The notes: generated by a model not told the origin, from the sequence alone. A stretch of DNA of 64,000 nt from Mammaliicoccus sp. Dog046 (GCF_034039665.1 NZ_CP120131.1:1536446-1600445), one strand, 5' to 3'. Shown: positions 27,701-39,076, numbered from the stretch's first letter. Numbers and translations are program-made.

Positions 27701-29054
27701 CTCCATCTTTCACTTTTACTGCAGCCAATTCTATAATTTGGTCGTATTGACTGGATAGACCAGTTGTTTCAACGTCAAATACAATATAAGTGGCTGACTT
27801 AAGTGGGATATCTTGTGGTTTATATGCAATTGGTACACCATCATCTACAAGCATACCTTCCATGCCATAAATCATTTTAATGCCATTTTTTGTAGCAGCA
27901 GCATGTGCATCTGGATAGCCTTGTACACCATTATGATCGGTTATCGCGATGGCTTTATGTCCCCATTTGGCTGCCTGTTCAACATATTTACCAATATGAG
28001 AAATACCATCCATTTGACTCATTGATGTATGTAAATGGAATTCCACACGTTTATCTGGTGCTTTGTCTTGCTTAGGTGATTTTTTGATTTCATGAATATC
28101 CGTCATCATCATTACTAAATCGCGAATGAACTGATCTTGTTCAATTCTACCTTGAGCCCTTACCCAAGTTCCTACTTTAAGTGCTTTAAAGTGATCTAAA
28201 TCATCTTTACCTTTTCTTGTAAACATCTTCAATATCAATGAATCAGTATAGTCTGTTATTTTCAACGTCACAATATGTCTGCCACTTTTCAGCTCTTTCA
28301 TTTCAATATCAAAAATGACACCTTCAAGTGCAACTTTAAATTCTTCTTCTGTAATTTCTTCAATCTTTCTAATCGTATCCACTGGTATGTCTTTACCAAT
28401 TTGACATTTAGAAACAGCATTTTCGCCATCTTCAGATTCTGCTTTTTCTTTCTTCATACGTTCCATCTTCTCAGATGCGATACGTGCAGCTTCTTCATCT
28501 TCTTGCTGAATATGTGCTTCAAACGATTCTAATTCACGTTTCATTTGTTCTTCATTATCTATTGTTTCAAAGATTACTCTCGAAATTTTAAAACCACATT
28601 TTTGTAATGCTTTAACTAATGAACCATTAACGCGTTTATCAAAATAGTCACGTTCAATATCATTATTAACTTGTACTTTCACTACTTCATCTGCAAAAAT
28701 AACTGGTTTTTGCTTTAATTGATGTTTCACTTTATCGCTCAACCCAGTTTCATCAATACAATGAGGCATATATCTTAAAATATGTTCGTCTATATTTTCT
28801 TGTTGCGCAACTTCAATTGTCCAATCAACTTCTGCAATACTATGAAATGCAGATTTAAGTTGATTTGTAAAAACAAGGTACATTTCACTAGATAAAAATT
28901 TTGGTAATTGAATATAAAAATGCCATAACCGCTTAGATTGTGATACGTCTATACGTGTTAACTCACCATATTCAATTATGTCTTTATCGAGCTCATCTGT
29001 TATGTTCAACTGAGTGAGAAGCGTTTGGAATTTCTCTTTCCCTGTCATTGACAC
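24735..29054 (-). CDS. polC: DNA polymerase III alpha subunit, PolC type
   Basis: About 1439 residues. Replicative polymerase of low-GC Gram-positives with built-in 3'-5' proofreading. Order: N-terminal domain, OB fold, PHP domain (VEFHLHTSMSQMDG), DEDD exonuclease (YIVFDVETTGLSSQYD, about residue 410) inserted in PHP, a zinc-binding region (CPKC...CEKC), the polymerase palm with PDIDLNFSGEYQ, and helix-hairpin-helix GLGENVAKRIVEA near the end. Start is set at GTG (VSMTGKEKF, read as Met), 8 nt after AAGGTGG, which fits the S. aureus N-terminus MAMTEQQKF; an ATG two codons later or a TTG seven codons earlier are alternatives. Confidence 0.97.
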   Translation of the reverse strand: MSMTGKEKFQTLLTQLNITDELDKDIIEYGELTRIDVSQSKRLWHFYIQLPKFLSSEMYLVFTNQLKSAFHSIAEVDWTIEVAQQENIDEHILRYMPHCIDETGLSDKVKHQLKQKPVIFADEVVKVQVNNDIERDYFDKRVNGSLVKALQKCGFKISRVIFETIDNEEQMKRELESFEAHIQQEDEEAARIASEKMERMKKEKAESEDGENAVSKCQIGKDIPVDTIRKIEEITEEEFKVALEGVIFDIEMKELKSGRHIVTLKITDYTDSLILKMFTRKGKDDLDHFKALKVGTWVRAQGRIEQDQFIRDLVMMMTDIHEIKKSPKQDKAPDKRVEFHLHTSMSQMDGISHIGKYVEQAAKWGHKAIAITDHNGVQGYPDAHAAATKNGIKMIYGMEGMLVDDGVPIAYKPQDIPLKSATYIVFDVETTGLSSQYDQIIELAAVKVKDGEVIDTFERFSDPGVRLSEIIKNLTGITDEMLQGQPDIETVLTDFHEWVGDAIYIAHNASFDMGFIDTGFERIGLGATTNAVIDTLELSRTVNTEYGKHGLNFLAKKYGVELTQHHRAIYDAETTAHIFIKMLKQLEELGVQNHNQINEHLSNDEAYKRARPSHVTLIVQNQVGLKNLFKIVSASLVDYYYRTPRIPRSLLNKHREGILVGSACDEGEVFTTVMQKDQDEVEKVAQYYDYLEVQPKSLYQDLIDRELIKDNETMEEIYQRILSVGEKLNIPVIATGNAHYLNEHDAIARKILIAAQPGNPLNRQTLPKAHFRTTDEMLDEFHFLGEEKAYEIVVKNTNDLADRLETVVPIRDELYTPNMEGANEEIREMSYDNARKLYGEELPQIVIDRLEKELESIIGNGFAVIYLISQRLVKKSLNDGYLVGSRGSVGSSFVATMTEITEVNPLPPHYICPKCKESHFFDDGSVGSGFDLPDKQCEKCQVEMIKEGQDIPFETFLGFKGDKVPDIDLNFSGEYQPVAHNYTKELFGEDKVFRAGTIGTVAEKTAFGYVKGFLNDQGIHKRAAEVDRLVKGCTGVKRTTGQHPGGIIVVPDYMDIYDFTPIQFPADDQKSAWKTTHFDFHSIHDNILKLDILGHDDPTMIRMLQDLSGIDPKTIPVDDKETMKIFSTPESLGVTEEDILCKTGTFGVPEFGTGFVRQMLEDTKPTTFSELVQISGLSHGTDVWLGNAQELIKTGTCDLSSVIGCRDDIMVYLMYNGLEPSLAFKIMEAVRKGKGLTEEFEIAMKDNEVPDWYLDSCKKIKYMFPKAHAAAYVLMALRIAYFKVHYPLYYYASYFTVRATDFDLKTMTKDKETIKTAIKEYYSRFHELAKKEKDVLTVLELMNEMAHRGFKLQPISLEKSDAFEFKIEGDTLIPPFIAVPGLGENVAKRIVEARNEGPFLAKEDLNKKAGVSQKIIEYLDELGSLPNMPDKAQLSIFDL

Positions 29055-29081
29055 TAATATGACCACCTTCATCAAAATGAA

Positions 29082-29110
29082 AAAGAGGCTAACTGTAATT
29101 TAGCCTCTTT
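29082..29110 (-). terminator. Terminator after proS
   Basis: Perfect 11-bp stem AAAGAGGCTAA/TTAGCCTCTTT with a 7-nt loop, followed by TTTTCATTTT on the minus strand. It separates proS from polC; the end of the T-run is close to the polC ribosome binding site. Confidence 0.85.
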
Positions 29111-29151
29111 AAATATCTTATATTATATCAGATTTCATTGCTATTAACAGT

Positions 29152-30855
29152 CTATTTGACTGTATTATATAATGAATTAATTACTTCATTTAAGTCATTA
29201 ATATGCACTTCTTGACTCTCTAAATTGTCGCGACGTTTCACTTCTACAATGCCTTCGTCAGCTTTTTTACCAACCATAATTCTTAACGGAATACCAATTA
29301 AATCTGCATCTTTAAATTTAACGCCTGCACGTTCTTGTCTATCATCTAATAACACACTATATTGATCGCCAAGTTGGTCATATAATTGTGACCCTAATTT
29401 CGACTGAGCCTCTTGTTTATGATTAATAACAATTACATGAACATCATATGGGGCAATTGCCTTTGGCCAAATGATACCATTCTCATCATGATGTTGTTCA
29501 ATAACGGCAGATAATGTTCTAGAAATCCCTATACCGTAACAACCCATAATCAATGGATTTGCTTTACCATTTTCATCTAAGAATGTCGCATTCATGCTTT
29601 CAGAGTATTTTGTTCCTAATTTGAATACTTGACCAACTTCGATACCTTCTGCAAATTTAGCATTACCTAAATTATCTGGTAAAGCTTCACCTTCAAGTAT
29701 GAATCTAAAGTCACCATATGCTTCAACTTTAAAGTCTCTTTCCACATTTGCATTTAAATAATGGAATCCATCTTCATTTGCACCAACTGCTAAGTTGTTA
29801 ATATCTTGTACAAAATTGTCAGCATAAATTTTAATTTGATCAACATTTACTGGACCTAAACTACCTGGTTTAGCACCTAAAATATTCTCGATTTCAGAAT
29901 CAGTTGCAAATTCAATATTATCTGTTTTAAAGTATGATTTTAATTTAATATCATTTAATTCATGGTGTCCACGAATTAATATCATCACATATTCATCTTC
30001 AACTTTAACAATCATTGATTTAACAATATGATCTAATGACACAGATAGAAAATCAGCTAACTCTTGAGCCGTTTTCACATTCGGTGTTTCAACTTTTTCT
30101 AAAGCTGCTTCATCTGTATGTTCTAAGTTCGGTGTGTACACGACTTCTGCTTTTTCAATGTTTGCAGCATAGTCTGCTGTATCACTATACACGATTGTAT
30201 CCTCACCAATTTCAGCAAGTGCCATAAATTCATGTGTATGGTCCCCACCAATCGCACCTGAATCCGCTAATACTGGTCTGAAATTCAATCCAACACGTGT
30301 AAATATTTTATGATAAGCGTCATACATATCTTTATACGTATCATCTAAAGATGCTTCGTCAGCATGGAAAGAATACGCATCTTTCATTATAAATTCACGA
30401 CCACGTAATAGTCCAAAGCGTGTTCTTTTTTCATCTCTAAATTTAGTTTGTATTTGGAATAAAGTAATTGGTAATCTTTTATAAGATTTCAATTCATCAC
30501 GTACTAGAGAAGTGATAACTTCTTCATGTGTTGGCCCAAGACTAAAGTCACGGCTGTTTCTATCTTTTAATCTCATTAATTCAGCGCCGTATGCATCCCA
30601 TCTACCTGATTCTTTCCACAATTCAGCAGGTTGAAGTACCGGCATTAAAACTTCAAGTCCATCAATCTTTTCCATTTCTTCTCTTACGATTTGCTCGATT
30701 TTATTTAAGACACGTTTTGCAGTTGGTAAATAACTATAAATACCACTTGCATTCTGTTTAATCATTCCTGATTTTAATAAAAATTTATGACTAATCGATT
30801 CGGCTTCTGCAGGCTCTTCTCTTAGTGTTGGTATAAATACTTTTGACTGTTTCAT
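29152..30855 (-). CDS. proS: Prolyl-tRNA synthetase
   Basis: 567 residues, bacterial-type class II ProRS with the editing insertion. Motif 2 is around [19 protein letters not shown]. The INS editing domain spans about 225-405, and motif 3 lies in [20 protein letters not shown]. The C-terminal anticodon-binding domain holds [21 protein letters not shown]. Charges tRNA-Pro and hydrolyses Ala-tRNA-Pro. 18 bp downstream of rseP in the dxr-rseP-proS run. Confidence 0.96.
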   Translation of the reverse strand: MKQSKVFIPTLREEPAEAESISHKFLLKSGMIKQNASGIYSYLPTAKRVLNKIEQIVREEMEKIDGLEVLMPVLQPAELWKESGRWDAYGAELMRLKDRNSRDFSLGPTHEEVITSLVRDELKSYKRLPITLFQIQTKFRDEKRTRFGLLRGREFIMKDAYSFHADEASLDDTYKDMYDAYHKIFTRVGLNFRPVLADSGAIGGDHTHEFMALAEIGEDTIVYSDTADYAANIEKAEVVYTPNLEHTDEAALEKVETPNVKTAQELADFLSVSLDHIVKSMIVKVEDEYVMILIRGHHELNDIKLKSYFKTDNIEFATDSEIENILGAKPGSLGPVNVDQIKIYADNFVQDINNLAVGANEDGFHYLNANVERDFKVEAYGDFRFILEGEALPDNLGNAKFAEGIEVGQVFKLGTKYSESMNATFLDENGKANPLIMGCYGIGISRTLSAVIEQHHDENGIIWPKAIAPYDVHVIVINHKQEAQSKLGSQLYDQLGDQYSVLLDDRQERAGVKFKDADLIGIPLRIMVGKKADEGIVEVKRRDNLESQEVHINDLNEVINSLYNTVK

Positions 30856-30873
30856 TGTTTTCCTCCTTAAAAA

Positions 30874-32160
30874 TTACATGAAGTAACGTTGGATATCATT
30901 CCATGTAACCATGATCATGACAAATATTAAGAATACTGCACCTATAGAAAGCATTACCATTTCAGCTTTTTTATTGATTGGTTTTCTAAATATCATTTCA
31001 TAAAATACGAATAATATTCTACCACCATCTAGTGCTGGTATTGGTAATAAATTCATAATACCTAAGTTTACACTTAATAATGCAGTAAAGCCCATTAATG
31101 TTACGAAACCTTGCTTAACTACTGAATCTACGTTGCTATAAATACCGACTGGACCATTCAACATATCAAATGAGAATCCACCTGTAAAAATACTACCGAT
31201 TAAATTGAGTACAGCATGGAATATATATTGTCCTGCTACAATCGTCTTCTCAATACCAGCTAATAATGGACCAAACAATGTATGCTCAGTTGGTTGTGCA
31301 ACGCCAATTAGGTAATTTGTTTCATATTTACCTTTACTTACTTCTACTTTATTTTTCTTAGCCGCGACTTTAAATGTTTTTTCTTTACCGTCTCTATCTA
31401 CTTTGATTTCAACTGGAGATGTTTTCTTTTCTTTAAAAATCGGCTGAAGGTCTGTGAATTTATTAATTTCTTTACCATCAACAGACTTGATTTCATCACC
31501 TTTTTTAATACCTACAGTTTGGGCTGGTCCATCTTTTTGTAAATCTCCAAAGACAGGTTCGTTTGTCGGTACACCTTGCCAGTACGCCAAACCAATAAAT
31601 ATTACAAAAGCTAATATAAAGTTAAATAATGGACCCGCAAATAACGTTAAAAATCTTTGATAAGGTTTCTTACTCATCAATTGTCTATCTTTAGGTGCAA
31701 TTTGAATTAAATCGCCACCTTGAACAAAATAAGCTTCTCTCGCAATTTTGTAGTGATGTCTTTCCTCATCACTAGAAGCAATTCCTTCAATGAAAATATC
31801 ATTATCAAAATCACTATCTTTAACTTCTAAATGTTCTATTTGTTGAAATTTATGCTGGTCATCCATGATCACATGCGTAATTTCATTGTTTTCATTTAAT
31901 TTTATTGCGATGTGCATACCAGGTGTTAAAGGATTTTGTTCAAGACCATCTCCGGCCATTCGAACATATCCACCTACTGGTAATAACCTAATTGTATAAA
32001 GTGTTTCATTTTTCTTATATGAAAAGATTTTTGGTCCCATGCCTATTGCAAATTCAGGACACATGATTCCTGCTCTTTTAGCAAAAAACATATGTCCATA
32101 TTCATGCACAGTCACTAAGAGACCAAATACAAATATAAATGCTAATATAGTATAAATCAC
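30874..32160 (-). CDS. rseP: RseP-type site-2 zinc metalloprotease
   Basis: 428 residues. Intramembrane protease with HEYGH in the first helix (about residues 19-23) and the second active-site motif [12 protein letters not shown] (about 370-381). A single PDZ domain lies between them ([20 protein letters not shown]). Four transmembrane segments are expected. Cleaves membrane-embedded signal and pheromone peptides or anti-sigma factors in related bacteria; the substrate here is unknown. It follows dxr by 2 bp. Confidence 0.95.
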   Translation of the reverse strand: MIYTILAFIFVFGLLVTVHEYGHMFFAKRAGIMCPEFAIGMGPKIFSYKKNETLYTIRLLPVGGYVRMAGDGLEQNPLTPGMHIAIKLNENNEITHVIMDDQHKFQQIEHLEVKDSDFDNDIFIEGIASSDEERHHYKIAREAYFVQGGDLIQIAPKDRQLMSKKPYQRFLTLFAGPLFNFILAFVIFIGLAYWQGVPTNEPVFGDLQKDGPAQTVGIKKGDEIKSVDGKEINKFTDLQPIFKEKKTSPVEIKVDRDGKEKTFKVAAKKNKVEVSKGKYETNYLIGVAQPTEHTLFGPLLAGIEKTIVAGQYIFHAVLNLIGSIFTGGFSFDMLNGPVGIYSNVDSVVKQGFVTLMGFTALLSVNLGIMNLLPIPALDGGRILFVFYEMIFRKPINKKAEMVMLSIGAVFLIFVMIMVTWNDIQRYFM

Positions 32161-32162
32161 AC

Positions 32163-33293
32163 TTACACCCCGTAATCCTTAGATTTATAAGCTGCATCAA
32201 TGTTTAGTATCGTATCTAAATCTGGATGCTCTATGACTTGATGCGATTTCATTTCTTTTTCAATCATTGCCTCAATTTCTAAAAATGATATTTCATTGTT
32301 TAAAAATTTACTTACTGCGACTTCATTAACCGCATTTAAAACGACTGGCATTGTTCCGCCTATTTTGATTGCATCATAAGCGAAACGTATACATTTAAAA
32401 CGTTGCCAATCCATTTCTTTAAAATTCAATTGACCAATTTGTGCTAAGTTTAATTTTTCTGCATCTCTAGGCAATCTATCTGGATAAGTAAACGCATATT
32501 GAATCGGTGTTCTCATATCCGGTGTACCTAATTGCGCAATTACACTTGTATCGTTAAACTCAACCATTGAATGAATAATACTCTCTTTATGTAATACTGT
32601 TTCTATTTGATCCACATTTAAATCGAATAACCATTTCGCTTCAATAACTTCTAAACCTTTATTCATCATTGTCGCTGAATCGATTGTGATTTTTTGTCCC
32701 ATGGACCAATTAGGGTGATTCAAAGCATCTTCCACAGTAACTTTCTTTAAATCTTCACGTGTTAAGTCTCTAAAAGACCCTCCACTAGCTGTGATAATGA
32801 GCTTATTCACATGTTTCTTAGATTCGCCATTTAAACATTGGAATATCGCTGAATGTTCAGAATCAACAGGTATAATTTGAACTCGCTTCTCTTTCGCTCT
32901 ACGCATAATCAATTCACCTGCAACAACAAGTGTTTCTTTATTTGCTAATCCAATATCAATACCTGACTCAATAGCTGCCATTGTTGGCTTCAATCCTATA
33001 CTTCCAATAATAGAATTTAACAGTAAATCTGATTTAGAATACGTTGCTACACGCATTAATCCTTCTTCACCGTATTCAACTTCAACATCTAAATGTTTTA
33101 ATTTATCAATATCTTCTGCATTTTGTACAGAAACAAGTTCAGGTTTAAATTCTTTTATGATATTTTGTGCGTATGCAACATTCTTCCCAACAGAGAAAGC
33201 CACTAGTTTAAATTGATCCTGATGTTCTCGTATGACATCCAACGCTTGTTGACCAATAGAACCACTCGCACCAAGAATAGCTATATGCTTCAT
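32163..33293 (-). CDS. dxr: 1-deoxy-D-xylulose 5-phosphate reductoisomerase
   Basis: 376 residues. NADPH-dependent second step of the methylerythritol phosphate route. The NADPH motif is [20 protein letters not shown] at the N-terminus; [14 protein letters not shown] and [20 protein letters not shown] carry the metal and substrate ligands. Most Staphylococcus species use mevalonate for isoprenoids and lack this pathway, so its presence here is informative about the host. Start is MKHIAIL after GGGGTG; a GTG three codons upstream overlaps that site. Between cdsA and rseP. Confidence 0.95.
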   Translation of the reverse strand: MKHIAILGASGSIGQQALDVIREHQDQFKLVAFSVGKNVAYAQNIIKEFKPELVSVQNAEDIDKLKHLDVEVEYGEEGLMRVATYSKSDLLLNSIIGSIGLKPTMAAIESGIDIGLANKETLVVAGELIMRRAKEKRVQIIPVDSEHSAIFQCLNGESKKHVNKLIITASGGSFRDLTREDLKKVTVEDALNHPNWSMGQKITIDSATMMNKGLEVIEAKWLFDLNVDQIETVLHKESIIHSMVEFNDTSVIAQLGTPDMRTPIQYAFTYPDRLPRDAEKLNLAQIGQLNFKEMDWQRFKCIRFAYDAIKIGGTMPVVLNAVNEVAVSKFLNNEISFLEIEAMIEKEMKSHQVIEHPDLDTILNIDAAYKSKDYGV

Positions 33294-33308
33294 AGAATGC
33301 ACCCCATT

Positions 33309-34091
33309 TTACATTTGAAATAGAAATAAGTTTAACAATGGTAATACAAAAATAAAACTATCAAATCTATCTAATATACCACCATGTCCCGGCATAACAT
33401 TGCCCGAATCTTTTACTCCAAAATGTCTCTTTAATCCAGATTCAACTAGGTCACCTAATTGTCCAAACATACTTAATAACATTGTTAACGGAATAAGTAA
33501 CCATAATGATACATCCATATCAAATGATTGTCCAAATATTACCGCTACGATCAAACTTGATAAAATACCGCCAATAAAACCTTCAATCGTTTTATTAGGG
33601 CTGATTAATGGCCATAATTTGTGTTTACCAAATAAACGTCCAAATATATATGCACCAGTATCTGTTAACCAAACAACTAATAAAGCAAAGAGTATGAATT
33701 GTAATCCGTGTTCACGAGTTTCGTAAAAATACATAAACCCGATACCTATATAAGTTACCGATAAAACACAGAAGGCTGCATCCATAAAGTTAAATCTGTT
33801 CTTTGACATAACAGTATAACTTAACATTAAAAAGCTCATTACAATAAGTAATTGAAGTTGAATCCGTATATCATTATGAATAACTTCCTGCGGTATTAGA
33901 ATGATGCATAATGAAATAATAGATAAAAATCCAGGTACTGAAACAATTGATAATTTGTTCATATTTAAAATTTCTTTTAACGCAATTAAAGCAAGTAAAT
34001 ACGCTAATATGACAACTGGCAATCTTCCATAAATCACTACAGGAAGAAATATAGCCATTGCAACGATTGCAGATATAGTTCTCGTCTTCAT
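33309..34091 (-). CDS. cdsA: Phosphatidate cytidylyltransferase
   Basis: 260 residues with about seven or eight transmembrane helices. Makes CDP-diacylglycerol from phosphatidic acid and CTP. The CDS signature spans [31 protein letters not shown] and [17 protein letters not shown] at the C-terminus. Between uppS (11 bp) and dxr (15 bp). Confidence 0.95.
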   Translation of the reverse strand: MKTRTISAIVAMAIFLPVVIYGRLPVVILAYLLALIALKEILNMNKLSIVSVPGFLSIISLCIILIPQEVIHNDIRIQLQLLIVMSFLMLSYTVMSKNRFNFMDAAFCVLSVTYIGIGFMYFYETREHGLQFILFALLVVWLTDTGAYIFGRLFGKHKLWPLISPNKTIEGFIGGILSSLIVAVIFGQSFDMDVSLWLLIPLTMLLSMFGQLGDLVESGLKRHFGVKDSGNVMPGHGGILDRFDSFIFVLPLLNLFLFQM

Positions 34092-34102
34092 TATTTTCTC
34101 CT

Positions 34103-34855
34103 TTACAGCCCACCAAATCTACGCTGTCTTGACTGATAAATTTTCAAACAATCGATTAATGATTGTTCATCAAAGTCTGGCCACAACGTTTTAGTAAATA
34201 TAAATTCACTATAAGATGATTGCCAAATTAAGAAATTGCTCAGTCTTTCCTCACCCGAAGTACGTATTAACAATTCAGGATCTGGAATATCAGAAGTGAA
34301 TAAGTGTCGCATTAAATGATCCTCATTTAGATCATCAATTGATAGTTCACCCTCTTCAATTTCGTGGTACAGTTCTTTAACAGCATTTAAAATTTCAGCT
34401 CTCCCACCATAATTCAAGGCAAATACAAGGTTCAAACCAGTGTTATGTTTGGTCTTTTCGATCGCTTCTTCAATTGCATTTTTAGTATGCTTTGGTAGCG
34501 CATCAGTAAAACCTATTGTAGTTACTTTTACATTTTTCTCGATTAGTTCAGGTAAAAATGTTTTAAGAAAATCTACTGGCAATTTCATTAAAAATTTCAC
34601 TTCATCATCTGGTCTAGCCCAGTTTTCTGTTGAAAATGCATACAACGTTAAATATTTAATACCTAAGTCATTTGCTTTTCGTGTGATTTTTTTTACGGTT
34701 TGCATGCCTTCATAGTGTCCTTTAATACGAGGCATTTTTTTACTTTTTGCCCATCGTCCGTTACCATCCATAATGATTGCTATATGTTCGGGAACTGTCA
34801 TTTCTTTGTCTTGACTATTAACTTGTTGTTTTTGTTTTATATACTTTTTTATCAT
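34103..34855 (-). CDS. uppS: Undecaprenyl diphosphate synthase
   Basis: 250 residues. Extends farnesyl diphosphate to the C55 lipid carrier precursor for wall synthesis. Motifs [15 protein letters not shown] (catalytic Asp), [24 protein letters not shown] and the C-terminal [20 protein letters not shown] are all present. Start is set at [10 protein letters not shown], after GGAGGACG; the longer frame starts at TTG upstream of the ribosome binding site. An N-terminal extension of about 25 Lys/Gln-rich residues precedes the catalytic core. Confidence 0.95.
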   Translation of the reverse strand: MIKKYIKQKQQVNSQDKEMTVPEHIAIIMDGNGRWAKSKKMPRIKGHYEGMQTVKKITRKANDLGIKYLTLYAFSTENWARPDDEVKFLMKLPVDFLKTFLPELIEKNVKVTTIGFTDALPKHTKNAIEEAIEKTKHNTGLNLVFALNYGGRAEILNAVKELYHEIEEGELSIDDLNEDHLMRHLFTSDIPDPELLIRTSGEERLSNFLIWQSSYSEFIFTKTLWPDFDEQSLIDCLKIYQSRQRRFGGL

Positions 34856-34952
34856 AGCGTCCTCCATCAAACAAACGCGAATTTATATGTAAAATTAATT
34901 AAACATATCGTCTTACATTTTATCACAAAAAGAACAGTTCTGTGTACTTAAA

Positions 34953-34986
34953 GAAAAAAACCGTACCAAAGTCTGATTTGGTACAG
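34953..34986 (-). terminator. Terminator after frr
   Basis: Stem GTACCAAA/TTTGGTAC with a 6-nt loop, followed on the minus strand by GGTTTTTTTC. It ends the pyrH-frr unit before uppS. Confidence 0.85.
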
Positions 34987-34995
34987 TTCTCATCT

Positions 34996-35550
34996 TTAAA
35001 CTTCCAAAATGTCATTTTCTTTTTGAGCAGTTAAATCATCAATTTGTTTAATGAAATCATTAGTTAGTTCTTGAACATTATCTGTTTGATTTCTTAAATC
35101 ATCTTCAGTAATATCACCGTTTTTCTCTTGTTTCTTCAAATCTTCATTTGAATCACGACGGATATTACGCACAGCTACTTTTGCATTTTCAGCTTCTTTT
35201 TTAGCTTCTTTTACAAGTTCTTTTCTGCGTTCTTCAGTTAATGCAGGAACAGATATTCTAATAACTGTACCATCACTTGTAGGGTTAACACCTAAGTTAG
35301 CAGCATTAATTGCTTTTAATACATCTTCAACAGAAGATTTATCGTAAGGTTGAACAACTAATAAGCGTGCTTCTGGTACTGAAATTCCTGCTAATTGTTG
35401 TATTGGTGTCGGTGCACCATAATACTCCACATTAACTCTTTCTAGAAGATTCGCATTTGCATGACCAGTTCTAATTGCTGCCAAATCTCTACTAAAACTT
35501 TCAATTGTTTTGTTCATTTTCGACTTTGTGTCTTGAATTACATCTGCCAT
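34996..35550 (-). CDS. frr: Ribosome-recycling factor
   Basis: 184 residues. Splits post-termination ribosomes together with EF-G. Family marks: [39 protein letters not shown], and [18 protein letters not shown]. 17 bp downstream of pyrH. Confidence 0.96.
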   Translation of the reverse strand: MADVIQDTKSKMNKTIESFSRDLAAIRTGHANANLLERVNVEYYGAPTPIQQLAGISVPEARLLVVQPYDKSSVEDVLKAINAANLGVNPTSDGTVIRISVPALTEERRKELVKEAKKEAENAKVAVRNIRRDSNEDLKKQEKNGDITEDDLRNQTDNVQELTNDFIKQIDDLTAQKENDILEV

Positions 35551-35567
35551 GAAATTACACCTCGTGT

Positions 35568-36290
35568 TTATTTTGTAATAATTGTACCGATTTCTTCACC
35601 TTGAACGGCACGTTTAATATTTCCTTCTTCCATAATTGAGAATACAACAAGTGGGATATCGTTGTCCATACAGAATGATGAAGCAGTTGAATCCATTACT
35701 TGTAATCCTTCTTGCAACATTTGAATATATGTTAATCTTTCATATTTTTCTGCACTTGGGTCTACTTTAGGATCTGCAGAATATACACCATCAACATTAT
35801 TTTTACCCATTAAGATAACATCAGCTTCAACTTCAGCTGCTCTTAAAGCTGCAGTTGTATCTGTAGAGAAGTATGGATTGCCTATTCCAGCAGCAAATAT
35901 AACGACTCTCTTTTTCTCTAAGTGTCGAATTGCACGTCGTCTAATATATGGTTCTGCGACTTGTTTCATTTCAATTGAAGTTAATACACGTGTATCACAT
36001 TCTAATTGTTCTAAACTATCTTGCAATGCTAATGCATTCATAACAGTTGCTAACATTCCCATATAATCTGCAGTTCCACGATCCATTCCTAAATCGCTTC
36101 CTGTTTTACCTCTCCAAATGTTTCCTCCACCAACGATAACTGCAACTTCACAGTCCATAGTTGCTACTTCTGACACTTGTTGAGCAATACTTTTAATTAC
36201 TACTGGGTTAATACCAAAGCCAGAATCTCCAGCTAATGCCTCACCGCTTAGTTTTAGAACGACGCGTTTATATTTAGAATTCTTAGTCAT
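35568..36290 (-). CDS. pyrH: UMP kinase
   Basis: 240 residues, amino-acid-kinase fold. Phosphorylates UMP to UDP. Visible: [19 protein letters not shown] (phosphate loop), [11 protein letters not shown] (about 52-62), and the [20 protein letters not shown] region. Its start follows the tsf-pyrH hairpin by about 40 bp. Usual tsf-pyrH-frr order. Confidence 0.96.
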   Translation of the reverse strand: MTKNSKYKRVVLKLSGEALAGDSGFGINPVVIKSIAQQVSEVATMDCEVAVIVGGGNIWRGKTGSDLGMDRGTADYMGMLATVMNALALQDSLEQLECDTRVLTSIEMKQVAEPYIRRRAIRHLEKKRVVIFAAGIGNPYFSTDTTAALRAAEVEADVILMGKNNVDGVYSADPKVDPSAEKYERLTYIQMLQEGLQVMDSTASSFCMDNDIPLVVFSIMEEGNIKRAVQGEEIGTIITK

Positions 36291-36331
36291 CTTAATCCCT
36301 CTCTATGCTTATAATTTGTTCTATATATAAC

Positions 36332-36360
36332 GAAAGAAGACACAAGACGTGTCTTCTTTC
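36332..36360 (-). terminator. Hairpin between tsf and pyrH
   Basis: Perfect 12-bp stem GAAAGAAGACAC/GTGTCTTCTTTC with a 5-nt loop. The following minus-strand sequence (GTTATATATAG) has no clear T-run, so termination may be partial. Confidence 0.55.
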
Positions 36361-36372
36361 TAAAAAGCAATC

Positions 36373-37257
36373 TTAGTTGCCTTTCATTTGTCCTTTTACT
36401 TCATCAGCAAAGTTATCAGAACGTTTCTCGATACCTTCCCCAACTTCGTAACGAACGAAATCTACAAGCACGCCACCGTCTGTTTTCAAGAATTCAGCAA
36501 CAGTTTGATCTGGATTTTTAACAAATGATTGGTCTACAGCACAGATTTCTTCTAAATATTTACGCATTCTACCTTCAACCATTTTTTCAACGATATTTTC
36601 AGGTTTACCTTCATTTAGAGCTTGTTGTTTAAGAATTTCTTTTTCGTGAGCTAATTCTTCTTCAGAAACTTGGTCACGAGAAACAAATTTAGGGTTTAAT
36701 GCAGCAATGTGCATAGCAACATCTTTAGCTGCTTCAGCATTAGTTGAACCTTCAACAACACTTAATACACCAATACGTCCACCCATGTGTAAGTACTCAC
36801 CGAATGAATCGTTATCAGTTTTAGTTTTTAATGTAAATCGACGTAAAGTTAATTTTTCACCGATTGTAGAAATAGATTCATTCATTTTTTCTTCAACAGT
36901 TTGACCATTTGATAATGTAGATGCATTTAACGCGTCAACATCAGCAGGTTTAACGTCTAAGATATGATCTGCCATTTCTTTAACTAAGTTTTGGAATCCT
37001 TCGTTACGAGCAACGAAGTCAGTTTCTGAGTTTAATTCAAGAATTACTGCATCATTACCTTTAGAAGCAACAAATGTAGTACCTTCTGCAGCAATACGGT
37101 CTGCTTTTTTAGCAGCTTTAGCGATACCTTTTTCACGTAGGAAGTCTACCGCTTTATCGATGTCACCATCAGTTTCTGTTAAAGCTTTTTTACAGTCCAT
37201 CATACCTGCGCCAGTTTTTTCACGTAATTCTTTGACAAGTTTAGCTGAAATAGCCAT
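36373..37257 (-). CDS. tsf: Elongation factor Ts
   Basis: 294 residues. Nucleotide-exchange factor for EF-Tu. N-terminal UBA-like domain with [17 protein letters not shown]-type sequence (here [16 protein letters not shown]), then [20 protein letters not shown] and the dimerisation region. Downstream of rpsB across a strong hairpin. Confidence 0.97.
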   Translation of the reverse strand: MAISAKLVKELREKTGAGMMDCKKALTETDGDIDKAVDFLREKGIAKAAKKADRIAAEGTTFVASKGNDAVILELNSETDFVARNEGFQNLVKEMADHILDVKPADVDALNASTLSNGQTVEEKMNESISTIGEKLTLRRFTLKTKTDNDSFGEYLHMGGRIGVLSVVEGSTNAEAAKDVAMHIAALNPKFVSRDQVSEEELAHEKEILKQQALNEGKPENIVEKMVEGRMRKYLEEICAVDQSFVKNPDQTVAEFLKTDGGVLVDFVRYEVGEGIEKRSDNFADEVKGQMKGN

Positions 37258-37306
37258 ATTCTAATTCCTCCATTTATATAAGTAATTATTTTTATATTCT
37301 TTCTAA

Positions 37307-37343
37307 AAAAAGGTGATAAGTTATAGAACCTTATCACCTTTTT
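37307..37343 (-). terminator. Attenuator/terminator between rpsB and tsf
   Basis: Perfect 14-bp stem AAAAAGGTGATAAG/CTTATCACCTTTTT with a 9-nt loop, followed on the minus strand by TTTTTTAGAAAG. It probably lowers tsf expression relative to rpsB. Confidence 0.85.
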
Positions 37344-37347
37344 GAAA

Positions 37348-38124
37348 TTATGCTTCAGTAGTTTCAGTTGATTCTTCTTTAGGTGCTTGTTCTGTTTCTT
37401 TTAAGTCGATGTTTTGCTCTTCAGCTACATCTTCATTTGAAACGCCTTGTTGACCTTCTAAAATAGCGTCAGCCATTTTACCAGTTAACAATTTAACAGC
37501 ACGGATAGCATCATCGTTTGCAGGGATAACATAGTCGATTTCATCTGGATCACAGTTTGTATCAACAATACCAACGATTGGAATGTTTAATTTACGTGCT
37601 TCAGCAATCGCGTTACGCTCTTTACGAGGGTCAACTACGAATAATGCTTGAGGCATTGATTTCATATCACGAATTCCGCCTAAGAATTTGATTAAACGGT
37701 TATATTCTTTTTTAAGTTCTACAACTTCTTTTTTAGGTAATACTTCGAAAGTACCGTCTTCTTCCATTTTTTCGATTTCAGAAATACGTTTTACACGTTT
37801 AGAAATTGTTTTGTAGTTAGTTAATGTACCACCTAACCATCTTTGGTTAATGTAGTAGTGTCCAGCACGTTCAGCTTCTTCTTTAACTGACTCTTGTGCT
37901 TGTTTTTTAGTACCTACGAATAATACTTTACCGCCTTCTTCAGATACAGATTTAATAAAGTTGTAAGCTTCGTCAACTTTTTTAACTGTTTTTTGTAAGT
38001 CAATAATGTAGATTCCGTTTCTTTCTGTGAAAATGTATCTTTTCATTTTTGGGTTCCAACGGCGTGTTTGGTGACCGAAGTGAACACCTGCTTCAAGCAA
38101 TTGTTTCATTGAGATAACTGCCAT
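37348..38124 (-). CDS. rpsB: 30S ribosomal protein S2
   Basis: 258 residues. Motifs [54 protein letters not shown] and [12 protein letters not shown] are typical. The acidic C-terminal tail (about residues 230-258) is rich in Glu and Thr. Start is MAVISMKQL after TTAGGAGG; the longer frame is unsupported. A roughly 120-nt leader precedes it. Confidence 0.97.
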   Translation of the reverse strand: MAVISMKQLLEAGVHFGHQTRRWNPKMKRYIFTERNGIYIIDLQKTVKKVDEAYNFIKSVSEEGGKVLFVGTKKQAQESVKEEAERAGHYYINQRWLGGTLTNYKTISKRVKRISEIEKMEEDGTFEVLPKKEVVELKKEYNRLIKFLGGIRDMKSMPQALFVVDPRKERNAIAEARKLNIPIVGIVDTNCDPDEIDYVIPANDDAIRAVKLLTGKMADAILEGQQGVSNEDVAEEQNIDLKETEQAPKEESTETTEA

Positions 38125-38230
38125 GATAATTCCTCCTAATTGGTTGTATTCCGCCATAATCACTCGTTATAGAAACAACAATTAATAAATGTTGCACCAC
38201 TCTATAATGTCTGTGTTTATGTGTGAATTT

Positions 38231-38279
38231 GGCTTTTATAGCCGTTTTTTAATATATCATATATACAAACGTTCATCAA
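38231..38279 (-). promoter_or_regulatory. rpsB promoter and leader hairpin
   Basis: Minus strand TTGATG (38274-38279) and TATATT (38251-38256) with a 17-bp spacer. Just downstream the leader can fold GGCTATAAAAGCC (38231-38243) into a short hairpin, and a further 100 nt precede the ribosome binding site. The leader may mediate S2 autoregulation (inference). Confidence 0.6.
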
Positions 38280-38284
38280 GTGTT

Positions 38285-39058
38285 TTATTTAGATAAACCT
38301 AATTCATCTAAGAAACGTTCTTTTTTAATTCTAATAAACGTTCCTTTCATACCTAGAGAACGTGATTCGATAACGCCAGCACTTTCTAATTTTCTTAAAG
38401 CATTTACAATAACTGATCTCGTAATACCTACTCTATCAGCTACTTTAGATGCAACTAATAATCCTTCAGGTGCGCCTAATTCTTCGAAGATATGTTCAAT
38501 TGCTTCTCTTTCTGAATATGAAAGTGAGTTAATTGCCATATTAATCGCTGCTTTATCACGCGCTTCTTGTTCAATTTCATTATGTTTTTCTCTTAAAATT
38601 TCCATACCAATTACAGTTGCTGCATATTCTCCTAATACTAGGTCATTTTCATTGAAATCTTCAGATACACGACCAACTACTAATGTTCCTAATCTTTCAC
38701 CGCCACCTAAAATTGGGAAGATAGTTGTTTTACTATTTACAAATAATTCTTCATTTTCTGGTGGGAATACAGTTAATACATCTTCAATACCGATGTTTGA
38801 TTGAGTTTGTTCAACATGCATTAATTGATCTGTGTATTCTTTTGGAATATGTCTGTCTTCTAGCATTTGAATAATACGTTCGTTGCTTAATAATTCATTT
38901 AAACTTGAACCTAAAATTTTACCTCTTCTTGATACTATAAAAACATTTGTAACAGTTACGTCACTGATTGTTTTTGCCATATCTTTAAAATCAACAGCAA
39001 TCCCCTTATGTTTTTGTAATAATGTATTTAATTCTCTCGTTTTCGATAATAAACTCAT
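38285..39058 (-). CDS. codY: Global regulator CodY
   Basis: 257 residues. GTP- and branched-chain-amino-acid-sensing repressor. The N-terminal GAF domain (1-155) includes [20 protein letters not shown]; the C-terminal winged helix has [20 protein letters not shown] (about residues 203-222) as recognition region. Last gene of xerC-hslV-hslU-codY, 18 bp after hslU, as in S. aureus. Confidence 0.97.
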   Translation of the reverse strand: MSLLSKTRELNTLLQKHKGIAVDFKDMAKTISDVTVTNVFIVSRRGKILGSSLNELLSNERIIQMLEDRHIPKEYTDQLMHVEQTQSNIGIEDVLTVFPPENEELFVNSKTTIFPILGGGERLGTLVVGRVSEDFNENDLVLGEYAATVIGMEILREKHNEIEQEARDKAAINMAINSLSYSEREAIEHIFEELGAPEGLLVASKVADRVGITRSVIVNALRKLESAGVIESRSLGMKGTFIRIKKERFLDELGLSK

Positions 39059-39076
39059 TTAATTGTTCTCCTTTTG

